Origin: Cryobacterium sp.
GTDB lineage: Bacteria; Actinomycetota; Actinomycetes; Actinomycetales; Microbacteriaceae
NCBI GenBank assembly: GCA_019638935.1
Contig: JAHBSW010000003.1
Span: 37,529 to 101,528, forward strand
Length of the DNA: 64,000 nucleotides
Direction: 5' to 3'
The notes below the pieces were generated by a model, which had not been told where the DNA came from, ran no database searches, and worked only from the letters and a program-made list of their open reading frames with translations. The position numbers were made by a program, and so were the translations under genes. Shown here piece by piece: positions 27,490 through 37,479 of the stretch (its first letter is position 1; each line of letters opens with the position of its first letter).

Positions 27490-28407
27490 CTAAGCGGTCA
27501 GAATATCGAGCGCACGGCGCAGATCGTCGGGGTACCGTGATTCGAACTCGACGTGCTCCCCGGTCGACGGATGCCGGAAGCCGAGTCGCACCGCGTGCAA
27601 CCACTGGCGGGTGAGGCCGAGTCTGGCGGCGAGCGTGGGGTCCGCGCCGTACATCGTGTCGCCGACGCAGGGATGCCGTTGAGCCGCCATGTGGACGCGA
27701 ATCTGGTGCGTGCGCCCGGTTTCGAGGTGAACCTCCACCAGGGAGCCTGACGGGAACGCCTCCAGCGTCTCGTAGTGAGTGATCGCTCGTTTGCCCTCGG
27801 TGACCACGGCGAACTTCCATCGCGATCCGGGATGCCGCCCGACGGGGGCATCGATAGTGCCTTCCAGCGGATCCAGTCGCCCCTCGACGACGGTGTGGTA
27901 GACCTTGTCGACTTCGCGATCGTGGAATGCCCGCTTGAGTTCGGCGTAGGCGAGTTCGCTCTTCGCGAGCACCATGAGGCCGCTCGTCCCGGCGTCGAGT
28001 CGATGCACGACACCCTGTCGTTCGGCCGCTCCTGACGTGCTCAGAATGACGCCCATGGCAGCGAGTCCGCCGAGCACTGTCGGGCCGTCCCAGCCGACCG
28101 TCGGGTGAGCCGCTGCGCCGACGGGTTTGTCGACCACGACGATGTGGTCGTCCTGGAAGACGATGATGAGGTCGTCCACGGGCTCCGCAACCACCGTCGG
28201 GGCTTCCTTGGGCCGCCACTGGATCTCGAGCCAGCCTCCCGCCGGCAGGCGATCCGACTTTCCGATTGCTCGCTCGTCGACGGTGACCCCGCCCGCCTCG
28301 ATGACCTCGGTCGCGAAGCTCCGGGAGAAGCCGAGCAGTTTGGCGATCGCCGCGTCCGCACGCTCCCCCACGAGTCCGTCGGGAATCGGCAGAGTTCGGG
28401 TCTGCAC
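27490..28407 (-). CDS. RluA-family pseudouridine synthase (RluD-like)
   Basis: The 305-residue protein has an N-terminal S4 RNA-binding domain (ADAAIAKLLGFSRSFATEVIEAGG with VTVDER) and a catalytic domain. The active-site aspartate lies in GVVHRLDAGTSGLMVLAK, and the domain also has ETGRTHQIRVHMA. It isomerises uridine to pseudouridine in 23S rRNA. The target of RluD is helix 69 positions, but specificity is not certain from sequence. The GTG at 28407 is the start that gives the normal length; it lies 5 bp after lspA, a common actinobacterial pair (lspA-rluD). Confidence 0.9.
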   Translation of the reverse strand: MQTRTLPIPDGLVGERADAAIAKLLGFSRSFATEVIEAGGVTVDERAIGKSDRLPAGGWLEIQWRPKEAPTVVAEPVDDLIIVFQDDHIVVVDKPVGAAAHPTVGWDGPTVLGGLAAMGVILSTSGAAERQGVVHRLDAGTSGLMVLAKSELAYAELKRAFHDREVDKVYHTVVEGRLDPLEGTIDAPVGRHPGSRWKFAVVTEGKRAITHYETLEAFPSGSLVEVHLETGRTHQIRVHMAAQRHPCVGDTMYGADPTLAARLGLTRQWLHAVRLGFRHPSTGEHVEFESRYPDDLRRALDILTA

Positions 28408-28412
28408 GGCCG

Positions 28413-29003
28413 TCAGCGTTCGGGTGTCGGAGGCGCGGGACTCTCGGCCTCTGCCGCTGTTCCCGCCGCGGCGAGGCCGCGCGCCCTCGTGCCGTCGAGG
28501 TTGAGGCCCATGAGGGTAAGCAGGATGAAGAGCCCCATCGACGAGACGATGAAGATGTCGGCGACGTTGAAGATCGCGGGGAACCCCCAGACCTGGATGA
28601 AGTCGACGACGTGTCCGAGCCCGAAGCTCGGCTCCCGGAAGAGCCGGTCGGCGAGGTTGCCGAGAGTGCCGCCCAGCAGCATTCCGAACACCAGCAGCCA
28701 GACGGTGGAGCGAATGCGCGGGGCGTACCAGGCGATGAAGACCGCGACCCCGCTCGCCACAATGGAGAAGATCCACGTCCACCCCGCTGCGAGGGAGAAG
28801 GCCGCCCCCGAGTTCTTCACGAACACGAAGTGCAGCACCTCGCCCAACACGCTCACGCGCTCGCCGACGGCGAGGTTCTCGGTGATGAGGTGCTTCGAGC
28901 CCTGATCGAGCAGGAAGACGAGAAGAGCGACGACGAAGACAACCGCGAGTGCTCGAACGCTCGCAGCGCCCCGCCCCTCGGGTCGCGACTCAGGCGCCGG
29001 CAA
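28413..29003 (-). CDS. lspA: Lipoprotein signal peptidase (signal peptidase II)
   Basis: A 196-residue aspartic membrane protease with four helices. It cleaves prolipoprotein signals after diacylglyceryl transfer. The catalytic aspartates are D119 in GNLADRLF and D149 in FNVADIFI, with conserved DQGSK at 33-37 and KNSGAAFS at 63-70. No ATG or GTG precedes the first helix, so the TTG at 29003 is the only usable start; it lies inside the divIVA 3' end (14-bp overlap). The C-terminal 25 residues are Ala/Pro-rich and not conserved. A substrate in this window is the CtaC lipoprotein. Confidence 0.93.
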   Translation of the reverse strand: MPAPESRPEGRGAASVRALAVVFVVALLVFLLDQGSKHLITENLAVGERVSVLGEVLHFVFVKNSGAAFSLAAGWTWIFSIVASGVAVFIAWYAPRIRSTVWLLVFGMLLGGTLGNLADRLFREPSFGLGHVVDFIQVWGFPAIFNVADIFIVSSMGLFILLTLMGLNLDGTRARGLAAAGTAAEAESPAPPTPER

Positions 29004-29664
29004 AGCCCTGGTACGTCACGGGCGGGTTCTCCTGAACCGCGCCGTAGCCGGGCGTCGGAGCGGGCGAAGGGGACGAGCCCGAGGCGAGGTCCTGCAAGAG
29101 ACCCTCGAGATGACCCTTGAGCTTCTGGCGGTACTCGCGCTCGAACGTGCGGAGGTCTTCGACGCTCTGCTCCAGACTGCGACGCTCGGCCTCGAGTGCC
29201 GCGAGCTTCTCGTTCTGCATGCCCTCCGCCTCGGCTACGAGACGAGCAGCCGTCGCGTGACCTTCGGCGATGAGCGCGTCGCGCTTCTCGACACCCTCGC
29301 GAACGTGCTCCTCGTGCAGACGACGCGCGAGCTGCAGAAGGTTGTTGGTGTTCGCCGAGTCGTCGACGCCGGCGGGTGTGAACTCCGGCTGGGCCGGAGC
29401 GACCGGAGCCTCCGGCTGGGCGTAGCTGGGCTGCTGGGGCTCGACCACGACGGGCGCGGCACCAGCGCCGCTGCGCTGGAGCTCGTTGATGCGCGCGTCG
29501 CTGGCGATGAGTCGCTGGCGGAGCTCTTCGTTCTCCTGGCCCAGGCGGCGAAGCTCGACGACGACCTCATCGAGGAAGTCATCGACCTCGTCCTGGTCGT
29601 ATCCCTCACGGAACTTGGTCGGCGCGAACCGCTTGTTGACTACATCTTCCGGCGTGAGCGCCAT
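28990..29664 (-). CDS. divIVA: Cell division/polar growth protein DivIVA (Wag31)
   Basis: The 224-residue coiled-coil protein begins MALTPEDVVNKRFAPTKFREGYDQDEVDDFL, the conserved membrane-binding DivIVA domain. A variable Pro/Ala/Gln-rich linker (about 70-105) and a long C-terminal coiled coil (about 110-200) follow. It senses membrane curvature at poles and septa and organises peripheral wall synthesis in actinobacteria. AAGGTGAT precedes the ATG. The gene lies at the 3' end of the dcw region behind yggT and has a 170 bp upstream gap that probably holds its own promoter. Confidence 0.95.
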   Translation of the reverse strand: MALTPEDVVNKRFAPTKFREGYDQDEVDDFLDEVVVELRRLGQENEELRQRLIASDARINELQRSGAGAAPVVVEPQQPSYAQPEAPVAPAQPEFTPAGVDDSANTNNLLQLARRLHEEHVREGVEKRDALIAEGHATAARLVAEAEGMQNEKLAALEAERRSLEQSVEDLRTFEREYRQKLKGHLEGLLQDLASGSSPSPAPTPGYGAVQENPPVTYQGFAGA

Positions 29665-29834
29665 GGGATCACCTTCACGAACTCAGTCGATGCGCCGCGC
29701 ACGGCCATCGGTAACTCTTGCAGTTTCCAGGTCTCGGGGTTCGGGTGTGCTTTCGCATCCTTCAACCATCGGTCAAGAGTACACAGTGTCACCGAGTTTT
29801 TCCTGCAAGGGCAGCGGAGAGCCTCCGCACCCGT
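29665..29834 (-). promoter_or_regulatory. divIVA upstream region
   Basis: This 170 bp gap between yggT and divIVA is the longest non-coding interval in the 3' half of the division cluster. A short hairpin (GCGGAG/CTCCGC, 29814-29828) follows the yggT stop without a T-tract. I see no convincing -35/-10 pair. A separate divIVA promoter is inferred from the spacing only. Confidence 0.35.
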
Positions 29835-30125
29835 TCAGCGAAAGGCGAGCGCGATGTAACTGAGCACAATGACCAACAGCATCACGACGCTCCACGAGAA
29901 GTCGAGGGCCGCACCGCCGACGCGAACCGGCGGGATGAGTCGTCGCACGGCCCTGATCGGCGGATCGGTGATCGTGAACACGAACTCCGCGATCACGAGC
30001 ATGGGTCCCCGGGGTCGCCAGTTGCGGCCGAACGCGCGCGCCAGATCGATGAGGAAACGCGCCCACAGAACGATGAGGTAGGCGAGCAGCACGTAGTAGA
30101 CGACTGTCGCGATGAACGACATCAC
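29835..30125 (-). CDS. YggT family membrane protein
   Basis: A 96-residue protein with two hydrophobic regions (VVYYVLLAYLIVLWARFLIDLA at the N-terminus and FSWSVVMLLVIVLSYIALAF at the C-terminus) around the family motif DPPIRAVRRLIPPVRVGGAALDFS. YggT proteins are found between sepF and divIVA in most Gram-positive division clusters. Their function is not settled; a role in membrane association of the division or osmotic response machinery has been suggested. Gene order is conserved here: ftsZ, yggS, sepF, yggT, divIVA. Confidence 0.9.
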   Translation of the reverse strand: MMSFIATVVYYVLLAYLIVLWARFLIDLARAFGRNWRPRGPMLVIAEFVFTITDPPIRAVRRLIPPVRVGGAALDFSWSVVMLLVIVLSYIALAFR

Positions 30126-30150
30126 GACCTCCGTCTGCTGTGGTCAGAAC

Positions 30151-30636
30151 TCACGCTTGTGCGAAGAACGAAGCGTCGACACCGGTCTCCGGCTCGGCCT
30201 CGTCACCGCTCACGGCGACGTGCGACGGCGAGAGCAGGAACACCTTGCTCGTGACGCGCTCGATCTTGCCGTAGAGCCCCTGCGACAGCCCACTGGCGAA
30301 GTCGATGAGGCGTCGCGCCTCGGGCTCGCTCATCTGCGAGAGGTTGATGATGACGGGGATGCCCTCGCGAAAGCTCTCCGCGATCGCCTGCGCGTCTTTG
30401 TACTGACGCGGGTGCACGGTGAGGATCTCGTTGAGATCGGCGGGAGCAGCGGCACGACTCGGCATGGCACGGCCCTGTGGTGCGCGACGCAGCGGCGTGA
30501 CCGGAGCACGGGTGGCTGTCGCATCCTGCGGCGCAGCGGCGACGGGTGCGGCCATGGCGTGCGTGTTCTCGTCGTAGTCGAACTCCTCATCAGCGAGGCC
30601 GAGATAGACCATCGTCTTGCGCAAGGGGTTGCTCAT
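30151..30636 (-). CDS. sepF: Cell division protein SepF
   Basis: The 161-residue protein has an N-terminal amphipathic membrane-binding helix ([15 protein letters not shown]), an acidic/Ala-rich linker and the C-terminal SepF domain (about 75-150: [43 protein letters not shown]). It anchors FtsZ filaments to the membrane by binding the FtsZ C-terminal tail. In actinobacteria it replaces FtsA, which is absent from this cluster. A perfect AGGAGG ribosome site precedes the ATG, suggesting strong translation. Confidence 0.95.
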   Translation of the reverse strand: MSNPLRKTMVYLGLADEEFDYDENTHAMAAPVAAAPQDATATRAPVTPLRRAPQGRAMPSRAAAPADLNEILTVHPRQYKDAQAIAESFREGIPVIINLSQMSEPEARRLIDFASGLSQGLYGKIERVTSKVFLLSPSHVAVSGDEAEPETGVDASFFAQA

Positions 30637-30669
30637 GTCGTGCCTCCTGTGGTGACTTCTGTTCCGAGA

Positions 30670-31383
30670 TTAACCGGCGGTGGGCCGGTTTCCGGTGATT
30701 GCCGTTCCAATTCGAAGGTGTGTCGCACCCTCGAGGATTGCTTCGCGAAAGTCGCCCGACATGCCCCCGGAGATCCAGGTTGCGCTCGGCTCGACCTCTC
30801 GCACTCGCTCGGAGGCGCCGCGCAGTCGTGCGAATTCGGCCCGCGGCTCCGCATCGATCGCCGCGACGCCCATGACCCCGCGCACGCGCACGCCGTCGGC
30901 GGCGACCGCGCGCTCCACGAACCGATCGAGCTCGGCCTCGACGACTCCGCCCCGACGCGGATCCTCCGTGAGATTGACCTGAACGAGCACGTCGATCGGC
31001 TCGGTGTGCTCGTCGGCAGCGCGCGCAAGCGCGTCGAGAACGCTGTCCCGGTCGAGAGAGTGGATGACGGATGCGTAGCGCCGAACCGCGCGCGCCTTCT
31101 TGCTCTGCAGCTGCCCCACGAAGTGCCATCGGAGATCGAGGCCGTCGGGCTGGTCCGCCCTGAGCTGAGTTGCCTTGGACTCGGCTTCCTGGTGGCGATT
31201 CTCGCCGAAGTCGCGCACGCCGAGCTCGAAAAGGTCACGCACGAGGGTCGCGGGGTGAAACTTGGTGACGACGATCGTGGTCAGCTCGGCGGGTTCCCGC
31301 CCGGCCGCTCTCGCGGCATCGTCGATATCGGAACGGACTCGCGCGAGCCGATCCGCGAGGCCGACGAACCCCGAATCGGTCAC
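30670..31383 (-). CDS. YggS/PLPBP family pyridoxal phosphate homeostasis protein
   Basis: A 237-residue single-domain TIM-barrel protein of the alanine racemase N-terminal fold. The PLP lysine is K41 in [10 protein letters not shown], followed by [29 protein letters not shown] and the phosphate-binding ISGGMSGDF. Family members bind PLP and balance cellular vitamin B6 and amino-acid pools without known catalysis. The gene start overlaps the ftsZ stop by 4 bp, so it is translationally coupled to ftsZ, as in many Gram-positive division clusters. Confidence 0.92.
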   Translation of the reverse strand: MTDSGFVGLADRLARVRSDIDDAARAAGREPAELTTIVVTKFHPATLVRDLFELGVRDFGENRHQEAESKATQLRADQPDGLDLRWHFVGQLQSKKARAVRRYASVIHSLDRDSVLDALARAADEHTEPIDVLVQVNLTEDPRRGGVVEAELDRFVERAVAADGVRVRGVMGVAAIDAEPRAEFARLRGASERVREVEPSATWISGGMSGDFREAILEGATHLRIGTAITGNRPTAG

Positions 31384-32528
31384 TTCAAGAAGTCGGGGAT
31401 GTCGAGCGAATCATCACTCTCGTCGAAGGCGGGGTCGGCCTGCGGCAGGGGCGACTCGGGTTCGGTGGCCCAACCGGAAGCAGCAGCATCCGTCGATCCT
31501 CCCGTGCTCGCCTCCGCCTCGGCGTGGGCGCCGTCGGCGGTGACGAAGGTCGAGCGGCGTTCCGACTTGCGGGTGCTGGGTTCGCCTCCATCGAAACCGG
31601 CGGCGATCACGGTGACCCGCACCTCGTCGCCAAGAGTGTCGTCGATGACGGCGCCGAAGATGATGTTGGCCTCCGGGTGAACGGCCTCCTGCACAAGTCG
31701 AGCGGCATCGTTGATCTCGAAGATGCCGAGGTTCGAACCGCCCTGGATCGAGAGCAGAACGCCGTGCGCCCCGTCGATGCTCGCCTCGAGGAGGGGGCTC
31801 GCGACGGCCAGCTCGGCGGCCTTGATCGCACGGTCGGCGCCACGCGACGAGCCGATGCCCATGAGCGCGGAACCCGCTCCCTGCATCACCGACTTCACGT
31901 CGGCGAAGTCGAGGTTGATGAGACCCGGCGTCGTGATGAGGTCGGTGATGCCTTGAACACCCGCGAGAAGCACCTGGTCGGCGGTGGCGAAGGCCTCGAG
32001 AAAGCTGATGCCGCGATCGCTGATCTCGAGCAGTCGGTCGTTCGGCACCACGATGAGCGTGTCGACCTCGCTCTTGAGCGCGGCGACCCCCACCTCGGCC
32101 TGGGCGGCGCGACGCTTGCCCTCGAACGCGAAGGGCTTCGTGACGACACCGATGGTGAGCGCGCCGATCGACTTGGCGATGCGCGCGATGACGGGCGCCC
32201 CACCGGTTCCCGTGCCGCCGCCCTCACCCGCGGTGACGAAGACCATATCGGCGCCGGCGAGGGCCTCTTCGATCTCCTCGGCATGATCCTCGGCTGCCCT
32301 TCGTCCCACCTCGGGGTCGGCGCCCGCGCCGAGGCCACGGGTCAATTCGCGGCCGACATCGAGCTTGACGTCGGCATCGCTCATGAGAAGCGCCTGAGCA
32401 TCCGTGTTGATGGCGATGAACTCGACACCGCGAAGTCCCAGCTCAATCATTCGATTGACGGCGTTGACGCCGCCTCCACCGACGCCGACGACCTTAATGA
32501 CGGCGAGGTAGTTCTGATTTGCTGACAC
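31380..32528 (-). CDS. ftsZ: Cell division GTPase FtsZ
   Basis: The 382-residue tubulin homologue forms the division ring. The GTP-binding tubulin signature GGGTGTG is at 103-109. The T7 synergy loop is [11 protein letters not shown], and its catalytic aspartates contact the next subunit. A variable linker after about residue 320 leads to the conserved tail [11 protein letters not shown], the docking peptide for SepF and FtsW. A GTG start is used, with AAAGGCCGG upstream. A 159 bp AT-rich leader separates it from ftsQ, which probably gives ftsZ its own promoters. Confidence 0.97.
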   Translation of the reverse strand: MSANQNYLAVIKVVGVGGGGVNAVNRMIELGLRGVEFIAINTDAQALLMSDADVKLDVGRELTRGLGAGADPEVGRRAAEDHAEEIEEALAGADMVFVTAGEGGGTGTGGAPVIARIAKSIGALTIGVVTKPFAFEGKRRAAQAEVGVAALKSEVDTLIVVPNDRLLEISDRGISFLEAFATADQVLLAGVQGITDLITTPGLINLDFADVKSVMQGAGSALMGIGSSRGADRAIKAAELAVASPLLEASIDGAHGVLLSIQGGSNLGIFEINDAARLVQEAVHPEANIIFGAVIDDTLGDEVRVTVIAAGFDGGEPSTRKSERRSTFVTADGAHAEAEASTGGSTDAAASGWATEPESPLPQADPAFDESDDSLDIPDFLK

Positions 32529-32687
32529 GGTCCGGCCTTTCGGTAAACCTTAAACCTCTACTTGAAGTCTAAAGTTAAGCTCAACTCATAGTTCTCCTGA
32601 AAGCTATGCGACCCCACGCACGGGGGCGCGCAGGCCATTCCGCGTGTCGCAAAGTACGAGGCAAACGTCCAGCGGAGAGCGAAATCC
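32529..32687 (-). promoter_or_regulatory. ftsZ leader/promoter region
   Basis: This 159 bp gap is clearly richer in A/T than the surrounding DNA near ftsZ. A perfect tandem 7-mer (TAAACCT twice, 32544-32557) lies just upstream of the ftsZ start, and a 9-base palindrome (ACTTGAAGT) is at 32560-32568. Further upstream a small GC-rich hairpin (CCCC/GGGG around 32611-32626) could terminate part of the ftsQ transcript. I cannot assign specific promoter hexamers. Confidence 0.45.
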
Positions 32688-33680
32688 TCACCCTCGTGCA
32701 CGGACAACCGGACTGAGAGGCGCCGAGACGTCGTACTCGATGTTTGACCGAGAACTGTTCGCGACAATGAGCTGCTCCAGCACGCGAGCCTTGAGCTCGG
32801 ATCGCTCGGCACTTCCCCAGACCACCGACTGACCGCCAGTGCGCAGTGCCAGGCGCACATCGTCCTTGGTCGTCGCCACCGCGGTGTCGACATCGGCGCG
32901 CAAACCGGGGGGAAGCGCGAGAAGCACTTCGACAACGGCCGTGAAACCCACCCCCGCGGCCCCGTCGGAGTCGACGTTGATCCGCGGCAAGTCAGCGGGT
33001 CGCTCAGCGGGACGCGCGAGCACGACCCCCGCTGGATCGACGACCGCGAAGCCCGTCTCCGTGCGCAGAACCCCCACCGGGGAACGCTCCACGAGGTGGA
33101 TCGTCAGCGTTCCCGGCGGGGTCACCTCGGTGACGTAGCTGCGAATGAGCGGGAACCCCTCGAGGCCGAGGCGAATCGCATCGTGATCGATGAGAGCGAG
33201 CGGAGTGCCCAGCTGCGTCTCGATCACCGCACGAACATCGGCCTCATCGACGTGGCTCGCACCCTTGATCTCGAGCCTCGTGAAGGCGAGCAGCGGTGAG
33301 AAGACCGCGATCGCGAGCATTCCGCCGAGTCCCAGTACGACACCGATCACCGCGAACCACGTCGCCCTGTGGTTGCGCGCACGCTTCGTGAATCGGCGGA
33401 CCTCTTGCCGCTCGACTCGGCGCCGGTCTTGCGCCGCTCGTCGAAGCTCGCGTTTGCTGGGGCCGGGCGGGTCCGGCGCGGGGCGAGGGACCGTAGCAGG
33501 CCGCGTGCGACCGGCCTGCGCGGGCTGCGTAGTCCGCTTCGTCTGCTTCGCTTCTCGGAGCTGCTCCGCGGGGCGTGCTTGCTTCGCCGGCCGCTTCGGC
33601 GTCGATGGCCCGCCCCGCTTCGGCGGGGCGCTCCGCTTGACTGGTTCAGACGGTGGGTCGAACCCCTGAGGGCGCTTCAC
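32688..33680 (-). CDS. ftsQ: Cell division protein FtsQ
   Basis: The 330-residue protein has a long basic, Pro/Lys/Arg-rich cytoplasmic N-terminus (about 1-105), one membrane helix (TWFAVIGVVLGLGGMLAIAVF, about 107-128), a POTRA domain (LLAFTRLEIKGASHVDEADV onward) and the FtsQ beta domain. It links early and late divisome proteins and regulates septal wall synthesis. The cytoplasmic extension is longer than in Escherichia coli, as is common in actinobacteria. The GTG start lies 3 bp after the murC stop. Confidence 0.93.
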   Translation of the reverse strand: MKRPQGFDPPSEPVKRSAPPKRGGPSTPKRPAKQARPAEQLREAKQTKRTTQPAQAGRTRPATVPRPAPDPPGPSKRELRRAAQDRRRVERQEVRRFTKRARNHRATWFAVIGVVLGLGGMLAIAVFSPLLAFTRLEIKGASHVDEADVRAVIETQLGTPLALIDHDAIRLGLEGFPLIRSYVTEVTPPGTLTIHLVERSPVGVLRTETGFAVVDPAGVVLARPAERPADLPRINVDSDGAAGVGFTAVVEVLLALPPGLRADVDTAVATTKDDVRLALRTGGQSVVWGSAERSELKARVLEQLIVANSSRSNIEYDVSAPLSPVVRARG

Positions 33681-33683
33681 CGC

Positions 33684-35093
33684 CTAGCCTCCCCGCCGAG
33701 CGCGTTCCGCGTCGAGAGCCTCGAGCAACTCAGGAATGATCCGATAGATGTCTCCGCCCCCCATGGGCATGAGGATGTCGCCGGCCCGCGCGATCGACGC
33801 AGCGAAAGCCGCCGCCTCGCTCCAGTCATCGAAATAGCGCGCACGGTCGGGATCGCTGAAGCCATCCACGATGAGCTGCCCGGTGACACCGGGTTCCGGA
33901 TCCTGGCGAGCTCCGTAGATCGGTACGACGATGGTGAAGTCGGCGAGAGACTCGAACACCTCGGCGAACTCGGCCCGGAGCATCCGTGTTCTCGAGTACA
34001 GGTGCGGCTGAAACACCGGGATCACTCGCCCCGCACCGGCGACCGCGCGGGCACCGCTCAGTGCCGCGGTGACCTCCGTCGGGTGGTGCGCGAAGTCGTC
34101 GAAGACGCGCACGCCCCCGACGTCTCCGCGGAACTCGAACCGGCGTTCCGTGCCGCCGAACTGCGCGATCGCGTCGAGGCTCGCCCGGGGGTCGAAACCG
34201 AGTCGAACCAGCACGCCGAACGCTCCTGCGGCGTTGAGCGCGTTATGCAGGCCGGGCACGCCGAGCGTCACCGGGTAATCGGTGCCGCGCCAGTCGAGGG
34301 AGAACGTGACGCCGCTGTCGAGACTGACCGAGTGAACCCGAACGTCGGCATCCGGATGCTCACCGAAGGTCGTGACGCCGCTCGCGTCGAGTCGCGGCGC
34401 TATCGCGCGCGCGCCCGCATCGTCCGCAGAGATGACCACTCCCTCGCTCGCCGCGGTGGCGAACTCCACGAACGCGTCGAGAAACGCCTCCTCGGAGCCG
34501 AAGAAGTCGAGGTGGTCGGGGTCGACGTTCGTGATGAGGGCGATCGCGGTGCTGTAGAGCAGGAACGAGCCGTCGGACTCGTCCGCCTCGACCACGAATA
34601 CATCATCGGTTCCAGGCGCAGCGCTGACACCGAGCGAACGAATCACTCCCCCGTTGACGAAGCCGGCGTCGACGCCGAGCGCGCGCAGCGCCGTCACCAC
34701 CATCGCGGTCGAGGTCGTCTTGCCGTGGGCACCCGCGACGGCGACGAGGCGCTGCGACGAGGCGAGCCACGCGAGCGCCCGGGCGCGGTGCACCGTGGGA
34801 ATCCCCTTGGCCCTGGCCGCGACGTACTCGGGGTTGTCCTCGGCGATCGCTCCCGTCACCACGAGCGTTGAGGCGTCACCGAGGTTGTTCGCGTCGTGAC
34901 CGAGGTGAACGGGGATGCCGAGCGTTCGAAGCTCCCGCACGGTCTCGGTGTCGCGGATGTCGGAGCCGGTGACCGCGATCCCCTTCGCCACGAGGAGCCG
35001 CGCGATGCCGCTCATGCCTGCGCCGCCGATTCCGACGAAGTGCACGACCCCCGGATCGTCGGGGAACTCGTGGCTGAAGTCGGACTTGATCAT
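33684..35093 (-). CDS. murC: UDP-N-acetylmuramate--L-alanine (or glycine) ligase
   Basis: A 469-residue Mur ligase. The Rossmann domain ([18 protein letters not shown]) binds UDP-MurNAc, the ATP loop is [12 protein letters not shown], the central domain contains [10 protein letters not shown] and [11 protein letters not shown], and the C-terminal domain carries [11 protein letters not shown] and [11 protein letters not shown]. It attaches the first stem-peptide residue. In Microbacteriaceae with B-type wall this residue is glycine, but sequence alone does not show which is used. It overlaps murG by 4 bp and is followed by ftsQ. Confidence 0.95.
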   Translation of the reverse strand: MIKSDFSHEFPDDPGVVHFVGIGGAGMSGIARLLVAKGIAVTGSDIRDTETVRELRTLGIPVHLGHDANNLGDASTLVVTGAIAEDNPEYVAARAKGIPTVHRARALAWLASSQRLVAVAGAHGKTTSTAMVVTALRALGVDAGFVNGGVIRSLGVSAAPGTDDVFVVEADESDGSFLLYSTAIALITNVDPDHLDFFGSEEAFLDAFVEFATAASEGVVISADDAGARAIAPRLDASGVTTFGEHPDADVRVHSVSLDSGVTFSLDWRGTDYPVTLGVPGLHNALNAAGAFGVLVRLGFDPRASLDAIAQFGGTERRFEFRGDVGGVRVFDDFAHHPTEVTAALSGARAVAGAGRVIPVFQPHLYSRTRMLRAEFAEVFESLADFTIVVPIYGARQDPEPGVTGQLIVDGFSDPDRARYFDDWSEAAAFAASIARAGDILMPMGGGDIYRIIPELLEALDAERARRGG

Positions 35094-36196
35094 GGGTGCC
35101 CTCTCCGTGACCTCTGGGCACCGTCGGCACGCAGGGCATCGTCGATGAGCGCAACCGTGTTGTCGGTTCCGGCCCGTGTGCCGATGCTGCTCGCTATCGC
35201 GGCCATCGACGCGATCTCGGCGGGTCGCTGCAGCAGTGGCACGAGCTCATCGACGATCCAGCTCGCTGTGAAGTCGCGGTCCTCGACGAGCAGGGCTCCT
35301 CCCGCGGCGACCACCGCGCGCGCGTTCCTGCGCTGCTCGCCATTTCCGATCGCCAGCGGAACGTAGACAGCGGGCAGCCCGAGCGCGGTCACCTCGCTCA
35401 CCGTCGCCGAACCTGCGCGTGCCACTACAAGGTCTGCCGCCGAGAATGCGAGATCCATCCGATCGCTGTATGCCAGGATGTGGTACCCGGGCAATCCGGA
35501 GTTCCGCAGCGACGACCGCTCCCCCACGATGTGAAAGAGCTGCCAGCCTGCGCCGACCAGATTCGCGGACGCTTCGTTGACGGCGTCATTGATGCGCTGA
35601 GCCCCGAGTGATCCTCCGGTGACGAGCAGCACGGGCTTCTCGGGGGCAAGACCGAGCACGGTGAGGGCGTGCGCCCTCGAGCGGGCGCGATCGAGCTGCT
35701 CGATCTCCCTTCGCAGCGGCATCCCCACCACTGTCGCATGCGGCAGTTTCGTGCCCTCGAACGCGACACCGACGAAACGCGTGTACCTCGCCCCGAGGCG
35801 GTTGGCGAGCCCAGGAACGGCGTTGGCTTCGTGAATCACGATGGGGACTCTGGCCCGTCGCGCGGCGAGGTACGCGGGAGCGGAGACGTATCCGCCGAAC
35901 CCGACCACGACGTCGATCTCGCGCGCCACGATGAGATCGTAGATCTCGGTAACGAGAGCGCGGAGCTTGCGGGGGAAGGCGATGAGGGCGCGGCCCGGCT
36001 TTCGCGGGAACGGCAGTCGCGCCACCGTCACGAGCTCGATACCGCGCTCCGGCACCAGACGAGACTCCAGCCCCTCGCGAGTGCCCAGCACGAGAACGCT
36101 CGCTGCGGCGTCCCGCTCGCGCAGCCTTTCGGCGACCGCGAGCAGGGGGTTGACGTGACCGGCCGTTCCGCCGCCGGCAAGCAGATACCTCGTCAC
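35090..36196 (-). CDS. murG: Undecaprenyl-PP-MurNAc-pentapeptide GlcNAc transferase
   Basis: The 368-residue GT28 glycosyltransferase converts lipid I to lipid II on the inner membrane face. The first glycine-rich loop is [13 protein letters not shown], the second is [11 protein letters not shown]. Also seen are [27 protein letters not shown] and the UDP-GlcNAc site [24 protein letters not shown]. The length is normal. The gene overlaps murC and ftsW by 4 bp each, so it is translationally coupled on both sides. Confidence 0.96.
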   Translation of the reverse strand: MTRYLLAGGGTAGHVNPLLAVAERLRERDAAASVLVLGTREGLESRLVPERGIELVTVARLPFPRKPGRALIAFPRKLRALVTEIYDLIVAREIDVVVGFGGYVSAPAYLAARRARVPIVIHEANAVPGLANRLGARYTRFVGVAFEGTKLPHATVVGMPLRREIEQLDRARSRAHALTVLGLAPEKPVLLVTGGSLGAQRINDAVNEASANLVGAGWQLFHIVGERSSLRNSGLPGYHILAYSDRMDLAFSAADLVVARAGSATVSEVTALGLPAVYVPLAIGNGEQRRNARAVVAAGGALLVEDRDFTASWIVDELVPLLQRPAEIASMAAIASSIGTRAGTDNTVALIDDALRADGAQRSRRGHP

Positions 36197-37479
36197 GACT
36201 CGAGCGCTTGCGGTCGGGGGGCGGAGCCGTGGCCATCGGAGCGTCTGACCGTGCGCTCACCCGGTTTTCTGGCGAATGACATGGCTATCCCTATCGCGAG
36301 CATGGTCGTCACGAGCGAGGAGCCGCCCGCGGAGATGAGCGGCAGCGGAACACCGAGCACCGGAAGGAGCCCGAGCACGACGGCGATGTTGATGAACGCC
36401 TGCCCCAGAATCCACACCATGATCGCGCTCACGGTGATCTTCGCGAAGGGATCGGGATTGCTGCGGATGATGCGCACGAACGCGATCGCCAGCACAACGA
36501 ACAGCATGAGCACGAGCATCGCGCCGAGAAGCCCGAACTCCTCGCCGATGATCGCGAAGATGAAGTCGTTGTCCGCCTCGGGGAGCCACGACCACTTCGC
36601 CTTCGAGTTCCCGAGACCGACGCCGAACATCTCGCCGGAGGCGAGCGCCCACCAGCCGTGCTGAGTCTGCCAGCACAGCCAGTTGTAGTCGACGGGCGAC
36701 GAGCAGCCGTCAAGCCACACCGCGATGCGCTCCGCGCGCGAACCACTGGACATCATGATCGTCGCGCCGAGAGCCACGATGATGAAAGGGATGGCGAGGA
36801 TGCGCAGCCGCACACCCGCGAAGAAAGCCGCGCCGAAGATGATTCCGACGAGGATGATCGTTGTGCCGAGGTCGCTGCCGAGCACCACGAGGCCGACGCT
36901 GAGCAGCGTGATGATGCCGATGGGCAGCAGCTCTTTCCAGTTGTCCAGAACGGGCATCTTCTGCGACAGGATCATGCCAAGCCAGATCACGAGCGCGACC
37001 TTGAGCAGTTCCGAGGGCTGCCCGACTATCCCGCCGATGGAGATCCAGTTCGTGTTCCCTCCGTGCGAGAGACCGAGGGGGGTTGCCACGGTGAGAAACT
37101 GCAGAGCGATCGCGACCATCAGCGCGATGCCGGCCCAGCGTCGCCAGAAATTGGACCGCACTCGTGAGGCAACGAGCATCGTGGGCACGGCGAGGAGCGC
37201 GAATACTCCCTGGCGCCAGAAGGTCGAGAAGAAGTCCTCGGTCTCCCTGAACGAGGTCACCGCTGACGACGAGAGCACCATGATGAGCCCGAACACGACG
37301 AGGAACAGCGTCGTGCCGAGCAGCAGAAAGTAGTTGCCGGTCTCCGCGTTGAAGATGCGGCGCACGGTGACGAGAACCCCCGGCGCACTGCGGTCGGTCT
37401 GCTCCGGTGCCGACGCCGACGCGGCCCCGGCGCCCGGTCGTGCTGCGCTAGGGGGACGGCGCGGAGAGCTCGTCGTCAT
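36193..37479 (-). CDS. ftsW: Lipid II polymerase FtsW
   Basis: A 428-residue SEDS-family glycosyltransferase with about ten membrane helices. It polymerises lipid II into septal glycan together with FtsI. Visible conserved blocks are IGGIVGQPSELLKVALVIWLG, LVVLGSDLGTTIIL, LASGEMFGVGLGNSKAKWSWLPEADNDFIFAIIGEEFG and PLPLISAGGSSL. The first 45 residues form a Pro/Ala-rich cytoplasmic tail. The 5' end overlaps murD by 32 bp and the 3' end overlaps murG by 4 bp. Confidence 0.95.
   Translation of the reverse strand: MTTSSPRRPPSAARPGAGAASASAPEQTDRSAPGVLVTVRRIFNAETGNYFLLLGTTLFLVVFGLIMVLSSSAVTSFRETEDFFSTFWRQGVFALLAVPTMLVASRVRSNFWRRWAGIALMVAIALQFLTVATPLGLSHGGNTNWISIGGIVGQPSELLKVALVIWLGMILSQKMPVLDNWKELLPIGIITLLSVGLVVLGSDLGTTIILVGIIFGAAFFAGVRLRILAIPFIIVALGATIMMSSGSRAERIAVWLDGCSSPVDYNWLCWQTQHGWWALASGEMFGVGLGNSKAKWSWLPEADNDFIFAIIGEEFGLLGAMLVLMLFVVLAIAFVRIIRSNPDPFAKITVSAIMVWILGQAFINIAVVLGLLPVLGVPLPLISAGGSSLVTTMLAIGIAMSFARKPGERTVRRSDGHGSAPRPQALES

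Noticed and set aside
37448-37479. The 32-bp ftsW-murD overlap as a sign of a frameshift
   Set aside because: Both proteins keep complete family motifs at the ends concerned, so this is a normal gene overlap.
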